Source: UBA6136 sp044237765
GTDB lineage: Bacteria > Pseudomonadota > Gammaproteobacteria > Methylococcales > Methylococcaceae
DNA: 64,000 bases
Assembly: GCA_044237765.1 (NCBI GenBank)
Contig: JBIIEQ010000001.1
Location: forward strand, 79,083 to 143,082
Direction: 5' to 3'
Position 1 is the stretch's first letter; every line of letters begins with the position of its first letter. The notes beneath the pieces are model-generated. The model was not told the DNA's origin. It made no database searches and worked only from the letters and a program-made list of their open reading frames with translations. Of this stretch, positions 26,364-35,222 are shown in pieces. The position numbers and the translations under genes are program-made.

Positions 26364-27911
26364 ATGCCTATGAAAGTCTTTACCGCCGGCGATCTTGACG
26401 GTTTCTTTGGTCTCTTTGTCGACAACCTGTTGCAGATCCTGCTGATTGCGTTGTTGGGCACGAGTCTTTGCGGGTTTTCACCCGAGATGGTTGCCCAACG
26501 CATCCTGCCCGGCGTGGCCCTGTCGGTCGTGTTCGGCAATCTCTTCTATGCCTGGCAAGCTAGGCAGTTGGCGGCCCGGACTGGGCGCAGCGATGTTACC
26601 GCGCTGCCTTATGGCATCAATACTGTCAGTCTGATGGCCTTCATTTTTCTCATCATGGCACCGGTCTACCGCCAGACCGGCGACAGCAATCTGGCGTGGC
26701 GTGTCGGGCTGTTCGCCTGTTTTCTGAATGCTGTCATGGAACTGCTGGGCGCATTCGGGGCCGACTGGTTGCGGCGCCACACCCCGCGGGCGGCATTGCT
26801 TTCTGCGCTGGCGGGCATTGCCCTGACCTTTATCTCGATGGGTTTTGCCTTTCAGATCTTTGCCTCCCCGCTCGTCGCCTTATTGCCAATGATGTTGCTG
26901 ATGACGGTCTATGCAGGCCGCATCACCCTGCCGCTGGGATTGCCCGGTGGGCTGGTGGCCGTATTGCTGGGTGTGGTGCTGGCGCTGATCGGGCGCTCTT
27001 CCGGCTGGCTGGCCGAGCCCGTAGCGCATCAGCCCGTCGCTTTTGGCCTGCACGGCCCGCAGTGGTCGGTCGACGTGATGGTCGAGCTGATTGATTCGCC
27101 TCTGGGCTGGCAATATCTGGCGGTCATTCTGCCTATGGGCTTCCTGAATATCATCGGATCATTGCAGAATCTGGAGAGCGCTGAAGCGGCTGGTGATCGC
27201 TATGAGACCCGGTCCTCGTTGCTGGCTAATGGGCTGGGGTCACTGATAGCTGCTTCGTTTGGCAGTGCCTTTCCGACCACCATTTACATTGGACATCCCG
27301 CCTGGAAGCAGATGGGCGCCGGGTTGGGTTATTCGCTGCTGAATGCGCTGGTCATGGCATTGTTGTGTTTCACCGGCCTTTATGTCGCCGTGGTCAACTG
27401 GGTGCCGATGGAGGCGACACTGGGCATTCTGGTGTGGATAGGGCTGATCATCACAGCACAGGCCTTTCGTGAGACGCCGCCGCATCATGCGTTGGCGGTC
27501 AGTATCGGCTTGATCCCGTCACTCGCGGCCTGGGGCCTGTTGCTGATCGAATCCACCTTGCGGACGGCCGGCAGCAGCTTGTTTGCCAGCGCGGGGCAGT
27601 TTGGCAGCGATCTTCATATCCACGGGCTGATTGCACTCAGTCAGGGTTTCGTATTCACCGCCAGCCTGCTGGCCGCGATACTGGCGCATGTGCTGGATCG
27701 CCGCTTTGATAAGGCGGCGGGTTGGGCGATGGCGGCATCGGCACTCGCCTTTCTGGGAGTCATTCATGCCTACCATCTAAGTGAGGCGGGCGTGCAGAAT
27801 CATTTCGGCTGGAATGCCGCCCCCGATTTTGCCTTGGTCTATGCCCTCACGGCGGTCATGTTATGGGGTGTTCATTTCCACGAAAGCCAAAAGTTGATGC
27901 GTTCCCGCTGA
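26364..27911 (+). CDS. NCS2-family nucleobase/solute permease
   Basis: The frame is open from 26211, but family similarity begins at MPMKVFTAGDLDGFFG, so the ATG at 26364 (or 26370) is used; the preceding 50 codons are polar and atypical. The about 515-residue protein has 12-14 hydrophobic segments. It has a conserved TALPYGINTVSLMAFIF stretch near residue 90 and IGSLQNLESAEAAGDRYETR near residue 260, the region of the NCS2 signature. It belongs to the AzgA/xanthine-uracil transporter superfamily; closest is the uncharacterised branch without purine-operon context. The substrate is not known. A second NCS2 protein is at 60504. Confidence 0.82.
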   Translation: MPMKVFTAGDLDGFFGLFVDNLLQILLIALLGTSLCGFSPEMVAQRILPGVALSVVFGNLFYAWQARQLAARTGRSDVTALPYGINTVSLMAFIFLIMAPVYRQTGDSNLAWRVGLFACFLNAVMELLGAFGADWLRRHTPRAALLSALAGIALTFISMGFAFQIFASPLVALLPMMLLMTVYAGRITLPLGLPGGLVAVLLGVVLALIGRSSGWLAEPVAHQPVAFGLHGPQWSVDVMVELIDSPLGWQYLAVILPMGFLNIIGSLQNLESAEAAGDRYETRSSLLANGLGSLIAASFGSAFPTTIYIGHPAWKQMGAGLGYSLLNALVMALLCFTGLYVAVVNWVPMEATLGILVWIGLIITAQAFRETPPHHALAVSIGLIPSLAAWGLLLIESTLRTAGSSLFASAGQFGSDLHIHGLIALSQGFVFTASLLAAILAHVLDRRFDKAAGWAMAASALAFLGVIHAYHLSEAGVQNHFGWNAAPDFALVYALTAVMLWGVHFHESQKLMRSR

Positions 27912-28016
27912 CATAGTTGGAGCTTTTTTTTCACCCTCCGTAAGCATGCTACGATGCGATGTCAACCATTTCGGGTGGCTATGTTTTGGGCGCACTCACC
28001 AAAGGAATTTCCAAGA

Positions 28017-28571
28017 ATGCCATCACTTACTCGCGTCTCTGCCATAGCTTTTGCGGCCGCTGTCTCAACTTTCATGGCGGTTATATTCATTGCCCCCTCC
28101 CTGGCAGGGGATTTTTATGAGGTCAGCAGTAGCCAAGCGACAGCGGGGGCCTTCTCAGCGACCGGACTGATGACGTCGCCCCGATCGCTTCACACAGCGA
28201 ACTTGCTCACCGATGGGCGAGTGCTTCTGGCGGGTGGTGTTGGTGCTGGAGGGTCCTCATCGACTACGCTCGCTTCAGCCGAACTCTACGATCCGATCAC
28301 AAGGACATTTGGCGCGACCAGCGCCATGCCGACCCCGCGATTGGGTGCCGCCTCTGTGCGGCTCAATGACGGCCGGGTGTTCATGGCGGGCGGAGAAGAT
28401 GCGTCGAAGACCTCCGTCGCGTCGGTAGAGCTCTATAACCCGGTAGCCGGGACCTGGACATTGACCAGCCCCATGAAGGCTGATCGCGTCAACCCCACGG
28501 CCACCCTTTTGGGGAACGGCCAGTATTGGTCGTGGGTGGTTATCAAGGCAACAGTGATTGCTGTGCTCTAG
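28017..28571 (+). pseudogene. 5' part of a frameshifted Kelch/FGE-like exported protein
   Basis: The ATG at 28017 is preceded by AAGGAA and starts a signal peptide (MPSLTRVSAIAFAAAVSTFM). Kelch-like repeats follow, with motifs such as SLHTANLLTDGRVLLAGG and ASAELYDPITRTFGATSAMP. The frame reads correctly to LLGNGQ (codon at 28521-28523) and then runs into a spurious tail to 28571. One missing G after 28523 would restore VLVVGGYQGN and join it to the frame that continues at 28526. The lesion is a true mutation or a sequencing error in a G-rich spot. Confidence 0.75.
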
Positions 28572-30742
28572 CCAGCGCCGAATTGTACGACCCTAAGACT
28601 GGCACTTTCTCTGATACCGGGTCCATGGCAACTGCGCGTCGCAATCACACCGCGACCCTACTTGAAGACGGGAAGGTCTTGATTGCGGGAGGTTACGACG
28701 GCAGCTACCTTGACGCGCCTGAACTTTATGACCCGGCCACGGGGACCTTCAGTGTCAAGGGTTCCATGGGTACTTCCCGCCGCTATCCAACGGCAACGCT
28801 CCTCCTGAACGGCGATGTGCTAATTGCTGGCGGCAGCGACGGCACCACTGCGGTGGCTTCGGCTGAATTATATGAAGCCTCTGGCGATGGGCCTGTCAAG
28901 ATCTCTACCGTGGCGGTTTCTAATCCCGGAAATGCAGTTGATACAGCCACCCAGGTCGGTGCGGTTGATCATGAGTTCCGCATGGGCCAATTTGATATTA
29001 CGATCGGCCAATACACTGCGTTCCTCAATGCGGTGGGTCAGTCTGACCCTCACGGTCTGTATAACCCCAAGATGGCCACCGATCTTCAGGTGGCGGGGAT
29101 TGCCAGGACCGGCTCGGCAGGAAAGTTCAGATATAGCGTGATCCCACCCAGCGGCCCCATCCAGGTTTCTGCCGCGACACCCGATCAGCGACCGATCACC
29201 TACGTCAGCTGGTTCGACGCGGCGCGTTTTGCCAACTGGATGACAAACGGTCAGCCCTCAGGACGCCAGACAAGAAGAACGACGGAAAACGGAGCCTACA
29301 ACCTTCTGAGTACCAAGGCAAAGCGTGGGCTCGCTGTTCCCAAAAATACGGTCAATCCCAATACGGGTTCACCACCGATCTATTTTTTGCCTACGGAAAA
29401 CGAGTGGTACAAGGCCGCTTACTACAATCCCGCATTGAACAATAACGCGGGAGGTTACACGCTCTATTCGACCAACAGCAACAGTGCGCCCACAAATACA
29501 CCCGGGAGCTCGGTAAATGCCGCAAACCTCCTTTATCAAGGTAAATTTGCCATCACGCAGCAAATCAGTTTGGACAGTCAGCAAAACTATTCAACGGACG
29601 TGGGCAGCTTCACTCATAGCAAAGGTCCCTATGGTACCTACGACATGAATGGGAGCATCTGGGAGATGATTGATCCCGCCACGCAAAGCAGCCCATCGAT
29701 CATTCTTAGGGGGGGCGGATGGACGTCCTATTTCACCTACCTACAGTCCAGTTATCGTATTGGTGGAAATCCGGCGGCATCCGGCCTCAATGGCGGACTT
29801 CGCTTGATCAGCGAGGCAAAGAATCCGGCTGCCATGACTTACGAGCTGGTCAAGGTGGGCCATCCTGGGAATCGTAAGGACAAGACCGGATTTGGTGCGG
29901 TCAACAAGACGTTTTGGATTGGGAAATACGAAGTCACTATTGGCGAGTACTGCGCATTTCTGAATGCCGTTGCAAAAACTGACCCTTATGGACTTTATGA
30001 TCCGGCCATGACCAATGTACTGAATAGTGCGGGGGTCCAGCGAAGTGGATCTTCCGGAAATTACACCTATGCGCCGATGAACAACGCGGGTGATAGTTCA
30101 AGACGCCCCATTTCCTTCATCAGCTGGTTCGATGCAGCCCGGTATGCCAACTGGATGTCTAATGGCCAGCCCATCGGCACTCAGGACTCAACCACAACAG
30201 AGGACGGTGCCTATCGACTGCAAGGGGTTACGCAGGGCGCAACGGTCGTGCGGAACCCAATCAATCCAAATACCGGGGCCGCGCCCATGTTCTTCATGCC
30301 CACCGAAGACCAATGGTACAAAGCCGCCTACTTCAGTCAGAAGCTCAATTCCGGGCGGGGCGGATACTACCTGTATGCCACCCGAAGCAACCGAGCGCCG
30401 GGCAACCGGGTGGGTGATGAGTTCAACATGGCGAACTACATAGACGACTATTCCGGCAGCTACTTTTACTGTGTTTCTCAAGCACGCTTCATCGATCCAA
30501 GCCAGAACTACCTGACGGACGTCGGCGCCTACTCTGGGAGCTCCAGTTTCTATCGGACCTATGATCAAAACGGTCTGCTCTATCAATGGAATGATTTGGA
30601 CGGCACGGCAGGGCCATCTAGAGGCCTTAGGGGAGGGTTCTATTTTGCGGGGCCCGGAGCGGCTCAGAGTTTGAGCTTCAACCAGGCTTCACCCAAGCGC
30701 GAGGCGGGCGATACAACCATACGGCTGGCCGCGCCTATGTGA
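28526..30742 (+). CDS. 3' part: Kelch repeats plus two FGE/SUMF1-like domains
   Basis: In the shifted frame the Kelch repeats continue (ASAELYDPKTGTFSDTGSMA, NHTATLLEDGKVLIAGG). Two copies of a formylglycine-generating-enzyme-like domain follow (about residues 128-430 and 430-735), each with a FxMGxFDITIGQYTAFLNAV-like opening, SWFDAARFANWMTNGQ, and FLPTENEWYKAAYYNP or FMPTEDQWYKAAYFS. Neither copy has cysteines in the segment after RGG where FGE keeps its catalytic pair, so these are probably binding rather than oxidising domains. The first codon here is a TTG inside the original gene, so it is not a natural start. The intact protein would be about 908 residues and exported. Confidence 0.8.
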   Translation: MVVGGYQGNSDCCALASAELYDPKTGTFSDTGSMATARRNHTATLLEDGKVLIAGGYDGSYLDAPELYDPATGTFSVKGSMGTSRRYPTATLLLNGDVLIAGGSDGTTAVASAELYEASGDGPVKISTVAVSNPGNAVDTATQVGAVDHEFRMGQFDITIGQYTAFLNAVGQSDPHGLYNPKMATDLQVAGIARTGSAGKFRYSVIPPSGPIQVSAATPDQRPITYVSWFDAARFANWMTNGQPSGRQTRRTTENGAYNLLSTKAKRGLAVPKNTVNPNTGSPPIYFLPTENEWYKAAYYNPALNNNAGGYTLYSTNSNSAPTNTPGSSVNAANLLYQGKFAITQQISLDSQQNYSTDVGSFTHSKGPYGTYDMNGSIWEMIDPATQSSPSIILRGGGWTSYFTYLQSSYRIGGNPAASGLNGGLRLISEAKNPAAMTYELVKVGHPGNRKDKTGFGAVNKTFWIGKYEVTIGEYCAFLNAVAKTDPYGLYDPAMTNVLNSAGVQRSGSSGNYTYAPMNNAGDSSRRPISFISWFDAARYANWMSNGQPIGTQDSTTTEDGAYRLQGVTQGATVVRNPINPNTGAAPMFFMPTEDQWYKAAYFSQKLNSGRGGYYLYATRSNRAPGNRVGDEFNMANYIDDYSGSYFYCVSQARFIDPSQNYLTDVGAYSGSSSFYRTYDQNGLLYQWNDLDGTAGPSRGLRGGFYFAGPGAAQSLSFNQASPKREAGDTTIRLAAPM

Positions 30743-30817
30743 GGTCGTCGCGTCAAGTTCTGATGACGACGTAAAGCGACCCGGTCGCAACTCATTACAA
30801 AATCAAAAAGTGCAGCA

Positions 30818-33226
30818 ATGAATATAAGATCGATGGCAACTTTCGCCAGATCATCCCTGCCGTTCGCTCTGGCCGGGCTGGTCCTGTCTGTTATGCCTTG
30901 GGGACAGGTTGCAATTGCCGGCGACTTAGACTGGGTAGGTCTCAACCGGGATTTCGATGCCCAGCGTTATGTTGAGCTGGATCAGATCAACAAGAGCAAT
31001 CTGAAGAATCTCAAGCCTGTTTGTGAGGCCCGTTTGAATGAGCCGGCTTGGTTTGGCAGCGGGATCGTCAAGGTGGATCGAACCTTGTACGTCACCACCC
31101 TGAGGGCGACCTACGCGATCGATGCCGTGACTTGCAAGCCCTTGTGGCGCTCGCTGGTGGAGTTCAAATATACCGTCGCCAGCTATTACGCCACGCGGGG
31201 CGTGGGTTATGCCAAGGGCGTCGTCTATCGCGGCACCAACGATGGACAGTTGATAGCGTTGGAAGCGAAGACGGGCAAGCTGATCTGGGCGGTACAGGCG
31301 GCCGATTCCAGTCAGCGGGAATCGCTGGTGGCCGCTCCCGTGGTTTGGAATGACAAGCTGTTCATCGGCGTCGCCACCAGCGACAAGGGTATCAATGGTC
31401 GCTTGCTGGCGCTGGATGCGATATCCGGAAAGGAAATCTGGCAGTTCAAGACCGTGCAGATGAACAATGAACAGGGTGGCGGATTCTGGACCACCGTCAG
31501 TCTCGATACGGCGACCGGGGAGGTGATTGCTCCGGTCTCGAATCCGACACCGATTTTTTACCCGGAAGCCAGACCCGGGGATAACGTCTACACCAACTCC
31601 GTCATCAGCGTCGATGCCGCCACAGGCAAACTAAACTGGTTCTATCAGGCGGTTCCTCATGACGAACACGATTGGGATCTTTCCGCCGCGCCAACACTTT
31701 ATCGATCAGGCGCAGGGTCGTCGATGCTGGCGGTCACCGGCAAAAGCGGCCGGGTTTATGGCTACGATCGGACCACGCAGGGCCCCGTGTTTGATGTCCC
31801 AGCCACGACCATGGCCCATGATCAGGAGCCGCTGGATTCGAACTGGAAGTGGGTCTGCCCCGGTGCCGGGGCGCAATACAACGGCACTGCCTATGACCCG
31901 CGGACAGGATTGATCTTCGTCGGCATGGTCGATTGGTGTCGTTATTTCAAATCGACCCCGCCCACCAGTGATACGGATTATGCCGGCGGCTCGACCACGC
32001 CCGACTACAGTGCGTTACCGGAGGGCCGGATCACGGGGCTCAACGCCAGCTCTGGCCAGACACTTTGGCGGTTTCAGAATGATGCCCCGGTGATAGCCGG
32101 CCTGGTCACCACAAAATCCGGCCTGCTGTTTGGGGGGGATGTGAAAGGCCGCCTGCTTGTATTCGATGCCGCCACCGGGGCATTGCAGCAAAGGCAGACA
32201 TTGGGCGGTGCCATGAACAATGGCCTGATCAGTTATTCCGTGGGTGACAAACAGTACCTGGCCGCCGCCGTGGGGGGATCATCCATCACCACCGATGGCG
32301 TGGCTGGGCCCTTGCGGGTGACGGTTCTCGGTTTGACTCAGCGCAAAAAGCCGGAGATCACAACGTTCCCCCGCATCAGTCAGTCCGCGGGTTTTGCCTC
32401 AGCGCCCAAAGCCCTGTTCATGACCGTGTGCAGCAACTGCCATGGTCAATCAGGCACCGGGGCCTTGTATCCGTCGATCTTGCGCCATAGCCATCTGGCC
32501 GATCCCAGGCGACTGGAGAAATTTCTCGCCAGCGTGCCTGACCCGATGCCGAAGCTCTATCCCGGCCTGCTGAATCAGTCGGATGTACGATTAATCGCGA
32601 ATTATCTGAGAACCGAGATCTTCAAGTGCGGGCAGTCAGGTGGACAAGACTGCAAACCCTATGGCCGTCCGGTGACCGGAGGAACCTATGAGTGGCGGAA
32701 AATCTACTCCGTGCTGACGGACCCCCGCTGCCAGAATTGTCACACGGCGAGTGACCCTACCAGTCCCGCCACCAATGACTACCCGCGTCAGACCGATGAC
32801 CGTCGCCCGCATCTGTTCGGCATCAGCCGGGGCGAAGATGACAAGGGTCTGTTGAATGGGCGGTGCGATACCTGCCATGGCAAAAGCAACAATCCACAAA
32901 CGGGGGCGCCGGGCGTAGAGGAGGATGGCCAGAGTGGCTGGTTTCTCGCGCCCACCAATATGGCCATGGAAATCTCCCCGGGAACGCCCATGCCGGGTGC
33001 CATTCTTTGTTCGAAGCTCAAGAATCCGGACACCAATGGGGGCTTCACGCTGGAGGGTCTGCTGAAGCATCTGGATACCGATGTGCGCGTCAATTGGGCC
33101 TGGTCGCCCGGCTTGAATTCACGCGGGGTTGAACGGACCCAGCCGCCCATCAGTCATGAAAAATTTGTGCGGACATTTGCCCGCTGGATCGAAAAGGGCG
33201 CTCCGTGTCCGAAATCGGCAGATTAG
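30818..33226 (+). CDS. PQQ-type beta-propeller fused to a tri-haem cytochrome c domain
   Basis: The 802-residue protein has a signal peptide (LPFALAGLVLSVMPWGQVAIA). A PQQ-dehydrogenase-like propeller occupies about 35-510 (LDWVGLNRDFDAQRYVEL, AVPHDEHDWDLSAAPTLY, repeated W-motif blades). Three CxxCH haem motifs follow: CSNCH near 538, CQNCH near 638 and CDTCH near 683. Quinohaem alcohol dehydrogenases carry one haem; three are unusual. It should act in the periplasm as an oxidoreductase passing electrons to the respiratory chain. I do not see the adjacent-Cys disulfide typical of methanol dehydrogenases, and the substrate is unknown. No electron-acceptor gene is adjacent. Confidence 0.82.
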   Translation: MNIRSMATFARSSLPFALAGLVLSVMPWGQVAIAGDLDWVGLNRDFDAQRYVELDQINKSNLKNLKPVCEARLNEPAWFGSGIVKVDRTLYVTTLRATYAIDAVTCKPLWRSLVEFKYTVASYYATRGVGYAKGVVYRGTNDGQLIALEAKTGKLIWAVQAADSSQRESLVAAPVVWNDKLFIGVATSDKGINGRLLALDAISGKEIWQFKTVQMNNEQGGGFWTTVSLDTATGEVIAPVSNPTPIFYPEARPGDNVYTNSVISVDAATGKLNWFYQAVPHDEHDWDLSAAPTLYRSGAGSSMLAVTGKSGRVYGYDRTTQGPVFDVPATTMAHDQEPLDSNWKWVCPGAGAQYNGTAYDPRTGLIFVGMVDWCRYFKSTPPTSDTDYAGGSTTPDYSALPEGRITGLNASSGQTLWRFQNDAPVIAGLVTTKSGLLFGGDVKGRLLVFDAATGALQQRQTLGGAMNNGLISYSVGDKQYLAAAVGGSSITTDGVAGPLRVTVLGLTQRKKPEITTFPRISQSAGFASAPKALFMTVCSNCHGQSGTGALYPSILRHSHLADPRRLEKFLASVPDPMPKLYPGLLNQSDVRLIANYLRTEIFKCGQSGGQDCKPYGRPVTGGTYEWRKIYSVLTDPRCQNCHTASDPTSPATNDYPRQTDDRRPHLFGISRGEDDKGLLNGRCDTCHGKSNNPQTGAPGVEEDGQSGWFLAPTNMAMEISPGTPMPGAILCSKLKNPDTNGGFTLEGLLKHLDTDVRVNWAWSPGLNSRGVERTQPPISHEKFVRTFARWIEKGAPCPKSAD

Positions 33227-33357
33227 GCTGATACCTGGCATGCAAAGTAAAGTCAGATACGCTGCTGGCTTTGGCTCCGCTCAGCGAGCGTCAGTGATCT
33301 TCAGGGCGTTGAGGACCCTGGCAGCAAAAGGAAAAAATTTCCCCTTTGAGGTTATTT

Positions 33358-33765
33358 ATGCGGTTGGTTGCGGGTTTGATGGTGTGGTGGGTGATCGGAT
33401 CGGCGGGCGCGGCCGAATGGAAGCAATTCAAGATCATTGAAGAAGGGGTCGGAGACGGCAAGGCGACCTATTACATCAAGGCCGATGATCAGGAGCAAAC
33501 CGAGGTCGGTTTCAGGGTGTGGTACGTGGTTTCGTATGCAAAAAAGCAACAGGGCGATGCCGGCGCAAATTATCAATCCGCCAAGGTCAGGGAAGAATTT
33601 GACTGCAGACAAAAGCGCAGACAGCAAATTTACTGGATCGCCTACAAGGCCGCCATGGCCGGTGGCGGCATTGCCGGGTCCGAAGCGCCTCGGGCTTGGG
33701 AGCCTGTTCCCGCTGGCTCCACTGCAGAAAAACGCATGAACTTCGTCTGCGGCGGGGGAAAGTGA
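33358..33765 (+). CDS. Exported protein, surface-adhesin-E-like
   Basis: The ATG at 33358 follows a GAGG eight bases upstream and is preferred to the TTG at 33346. The 135-residue product has a signal peptide (MRLVAGLMVWWVIGSAGA). The mature part has the pattern of small surface-adhesin-E-like proteins: an early WKQF, YYIKADDQEQ, KVREEFDCRQKRRQQIYW and a final PAGSTAEKRMNFVCGG, with two cysteines that may pair. Function is unknown. It stands alone between the quinoprotein and a convergent lipoprotein gene. Confidence 0.62.
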   Translation: MRLVAGLMVWWVIGSAGAAEWKQFKIIEEGVGDGKATYYIKADDQEQTEVGFRVWYVVSYAKKQQGDAGANYQSAKVREEFDCRQKRRQQIYWIAYKAAMAGGGIAGSEAPRAWEPVPAGSTAEKRMNFVCGGGK

Positions 33766-33793
33766 AGAGTCTGGGAAAAAGCCGGGACCGGGC

Positions 33794-34186
33794 TCAATAG
33801 GGCGGGTTGCTGGGGAAGTTCCACTCCGAGCCTTGGCCGCATTGATCGGTCAGACAGCCGGTGCCGGCTTCGGCCGCTTCTCTTAGCAGCCCCGCGTTGA
33901 TATCCGCCTGCTGGATGGACTGTTCGGCGCGATCCGCCTTGGCATATTCCGCCAGCGTGTCGTTTATCAATTCCCGCCAGGTGCCGGCCATCTCGGGATG
34001 CCGGGCTAGGTAGGCGCTGGATTCCACCTCCAGCTCGCAGCGTGCTCGCCGCTCGTAATTGCCGAGGCCGCGCGGCAGAGTCCGGCAGTCGGCAATCGCC
34101 GACTGAGTCTGCGGGTTCACATGGGGGGTGGCGCTGCATCCCAGCATGGCCGCACTGATGATGATGGCTGTGAGGGCGTTTTTCAT
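33794..34186 (-). CDS. Small predicted lipoprotein
   Basis: The 130-residue product starts MKNALTAIIISAAMLGCSAT, a short signal peptide with a lipobox (AMLGC), so it is probably lipid-anchored. The rest is helical and polar, with a two-cysteine tail (GTGCLTDQCGQGSEW). I recognise no family. It lies 93 bases downstream of the shikimate-dehydrogenase-like gene on the same strand and is convergent with the adhesin-E-like gene. Confidence 0.6.
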   Translation of the reverse strand: MKNALTAIIISAAMLGCSATPHVNPQTQSAIADCRTLPRGLGNYERRARCELEVESSAYLARHPEMAGTWRELINDTLAEYAKADRAEQSIQQADINAGLLREAAEAGTGCLTDQCGQGSEWNFPSNPPY

Positions 34187-34279
34187 GGGGCTCAGGTTCT
34201 GGTGGAGCCGTCCCTGACGGCTCCGGTGATGGGTCGTGGACTCGAAGCCCGCATTGGCAGAAACATCTTCTGCAAGAGG

Positions 34280-35140
34280 CTATTCTCCCAGTGCCTTGGC
34301 TACAGCCTGCTGAAATATCTTCTCTTCGGGCTTGATCTCGGTCCATTCCTCAAAGATCTGCATGGCCAACTGCACCAGCATTTCGACGCCGTCAACGATG
34401 GGGCAGCCCTTTTCCTGGGCCGCCTTCAAAAAGGGCGTGATTCTGGGGTTGGTGATGACATCCACCACGGTGGTTTCAGGGCTGATGGTTTCCCAATTGA
34501 CCGGGACTGGTTCCATTTCCGGTGCGCAACCAAGATGGGTGGCATTCATCAATATTTGGGTACCTGCCGGTACCTGGACTTCTCCCACCCATGGCTGCCA
34601 GTCACAGGGCACGCCCGCGGCGCGGGTCACCGTTTGTGCCACTTCAACACCCTGTGCTTCACGGCGGGTGATGAGGGTCAGATGCGAGGCGCCGGCCCAG
34701 GCGAGTTCCACCGCCATCGCCCGACCCGCTCCGCCGGCCCCCAGCATGACAACGCGCTTGCCCTTGATTTCTGTGACCTTCCGGATGGCTTTCACCACAC
34801 CCTTGCCGTCATTGTTATGACCGATCAAACGACTTTCCCTGATCGTCATGTAGTTGGCGGCGCCAATGGCTTTCACGTCCGCGTCCACCTCGTCCAGAAA
34901 CGGAATCGATGCCACCTTCCACGGCACGGTGATACAGGCGCCGGCAAAGCCCAGGGCGCGTATGCCGCCGATGGCCGCACCCACCTGAGCCTCCGTGGCC
35001 ACATCGCTTTTCCAGAATTGCCAATGCAGGCCATAGTGGGCAAAAACCGCATCGAACATCTGGTCGATAGGATTCTCGGCGACCGGGTGGCCGATCATGG
35101 TGGTCAACTGTTTCTGCGGGGGCAGTGCAAGTGTAGACAT
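34280..35140 (-). CDS. Shikimate dehydrogenase-like protein (atypical)
   Basis: The 286-residue protein has the substrate-binding and Rossmann domains of the AroE/YdiB superfamily. Seen are the catalytic lysine in CITVPWK (K75), an aspartate in GHNNDGKG (D111; usual reading is GxNTDxxG) and the nucleotide loop MLGAGGAGRAMAVEL (about 132-146). The substrate-binding SxS motif near the N-terminus is missing: here the sequence is GHPVAENPIDQMFDAVF. Enzymes of this superfamily with altered SxS include quinate, aminoshikimate and shikimate-dehydrogenase-like branches. So the Lys-Asp chemistry may remain, but the natural substrate is probably not shikimate. No other aromatic pathway genes are nearby. 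Confidence 0.78.
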   Translation of the reverse strand: MSTLALPPQKQLTTMIGHPVAENPIDQMFDAVFAHYGLHWQFWKSDVATEAQVGAAIGGIRALGFAGACITVPWKVASIPFLDEVDADVKAIGAANYMTIRESRLIGHNNDGKGVVKAIRKVTEIKGKRVVMLGAGGAGRAMAVELAWAGASHLTLITRREAQGVEVAQTVTRAAGVPCDWQPWVGEVQVPAGTQILMNATHLGCAPEMEPVPVNWETISPETTVVDVITNPRITPFLKAAQEKGCPIVDGVEMLVQLAMQIFEEWTEIKPEEKIFQQAVAKALGE

Positions 35141-35222
35141 GGCATTCCTTGTTGGGGTGAATGAGTCGATAATCCTAAATCATATCGATGGGATGTTCTG
35201 CTTGGACCCCTGTGTTAGCGCC

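Noticed and set aside
27922..27935. Run of eight T after the NCS2 gene as an intrinsic terminator
   Set aside because: No GC-rich stem precedes the T run.
28526..28571. Overlap of the two Kelch frames as programmed frameshifting
   Set aside because: I see no slippery heptamer or downstream structure at 28515-28530; a simple one-base loss explains it better.
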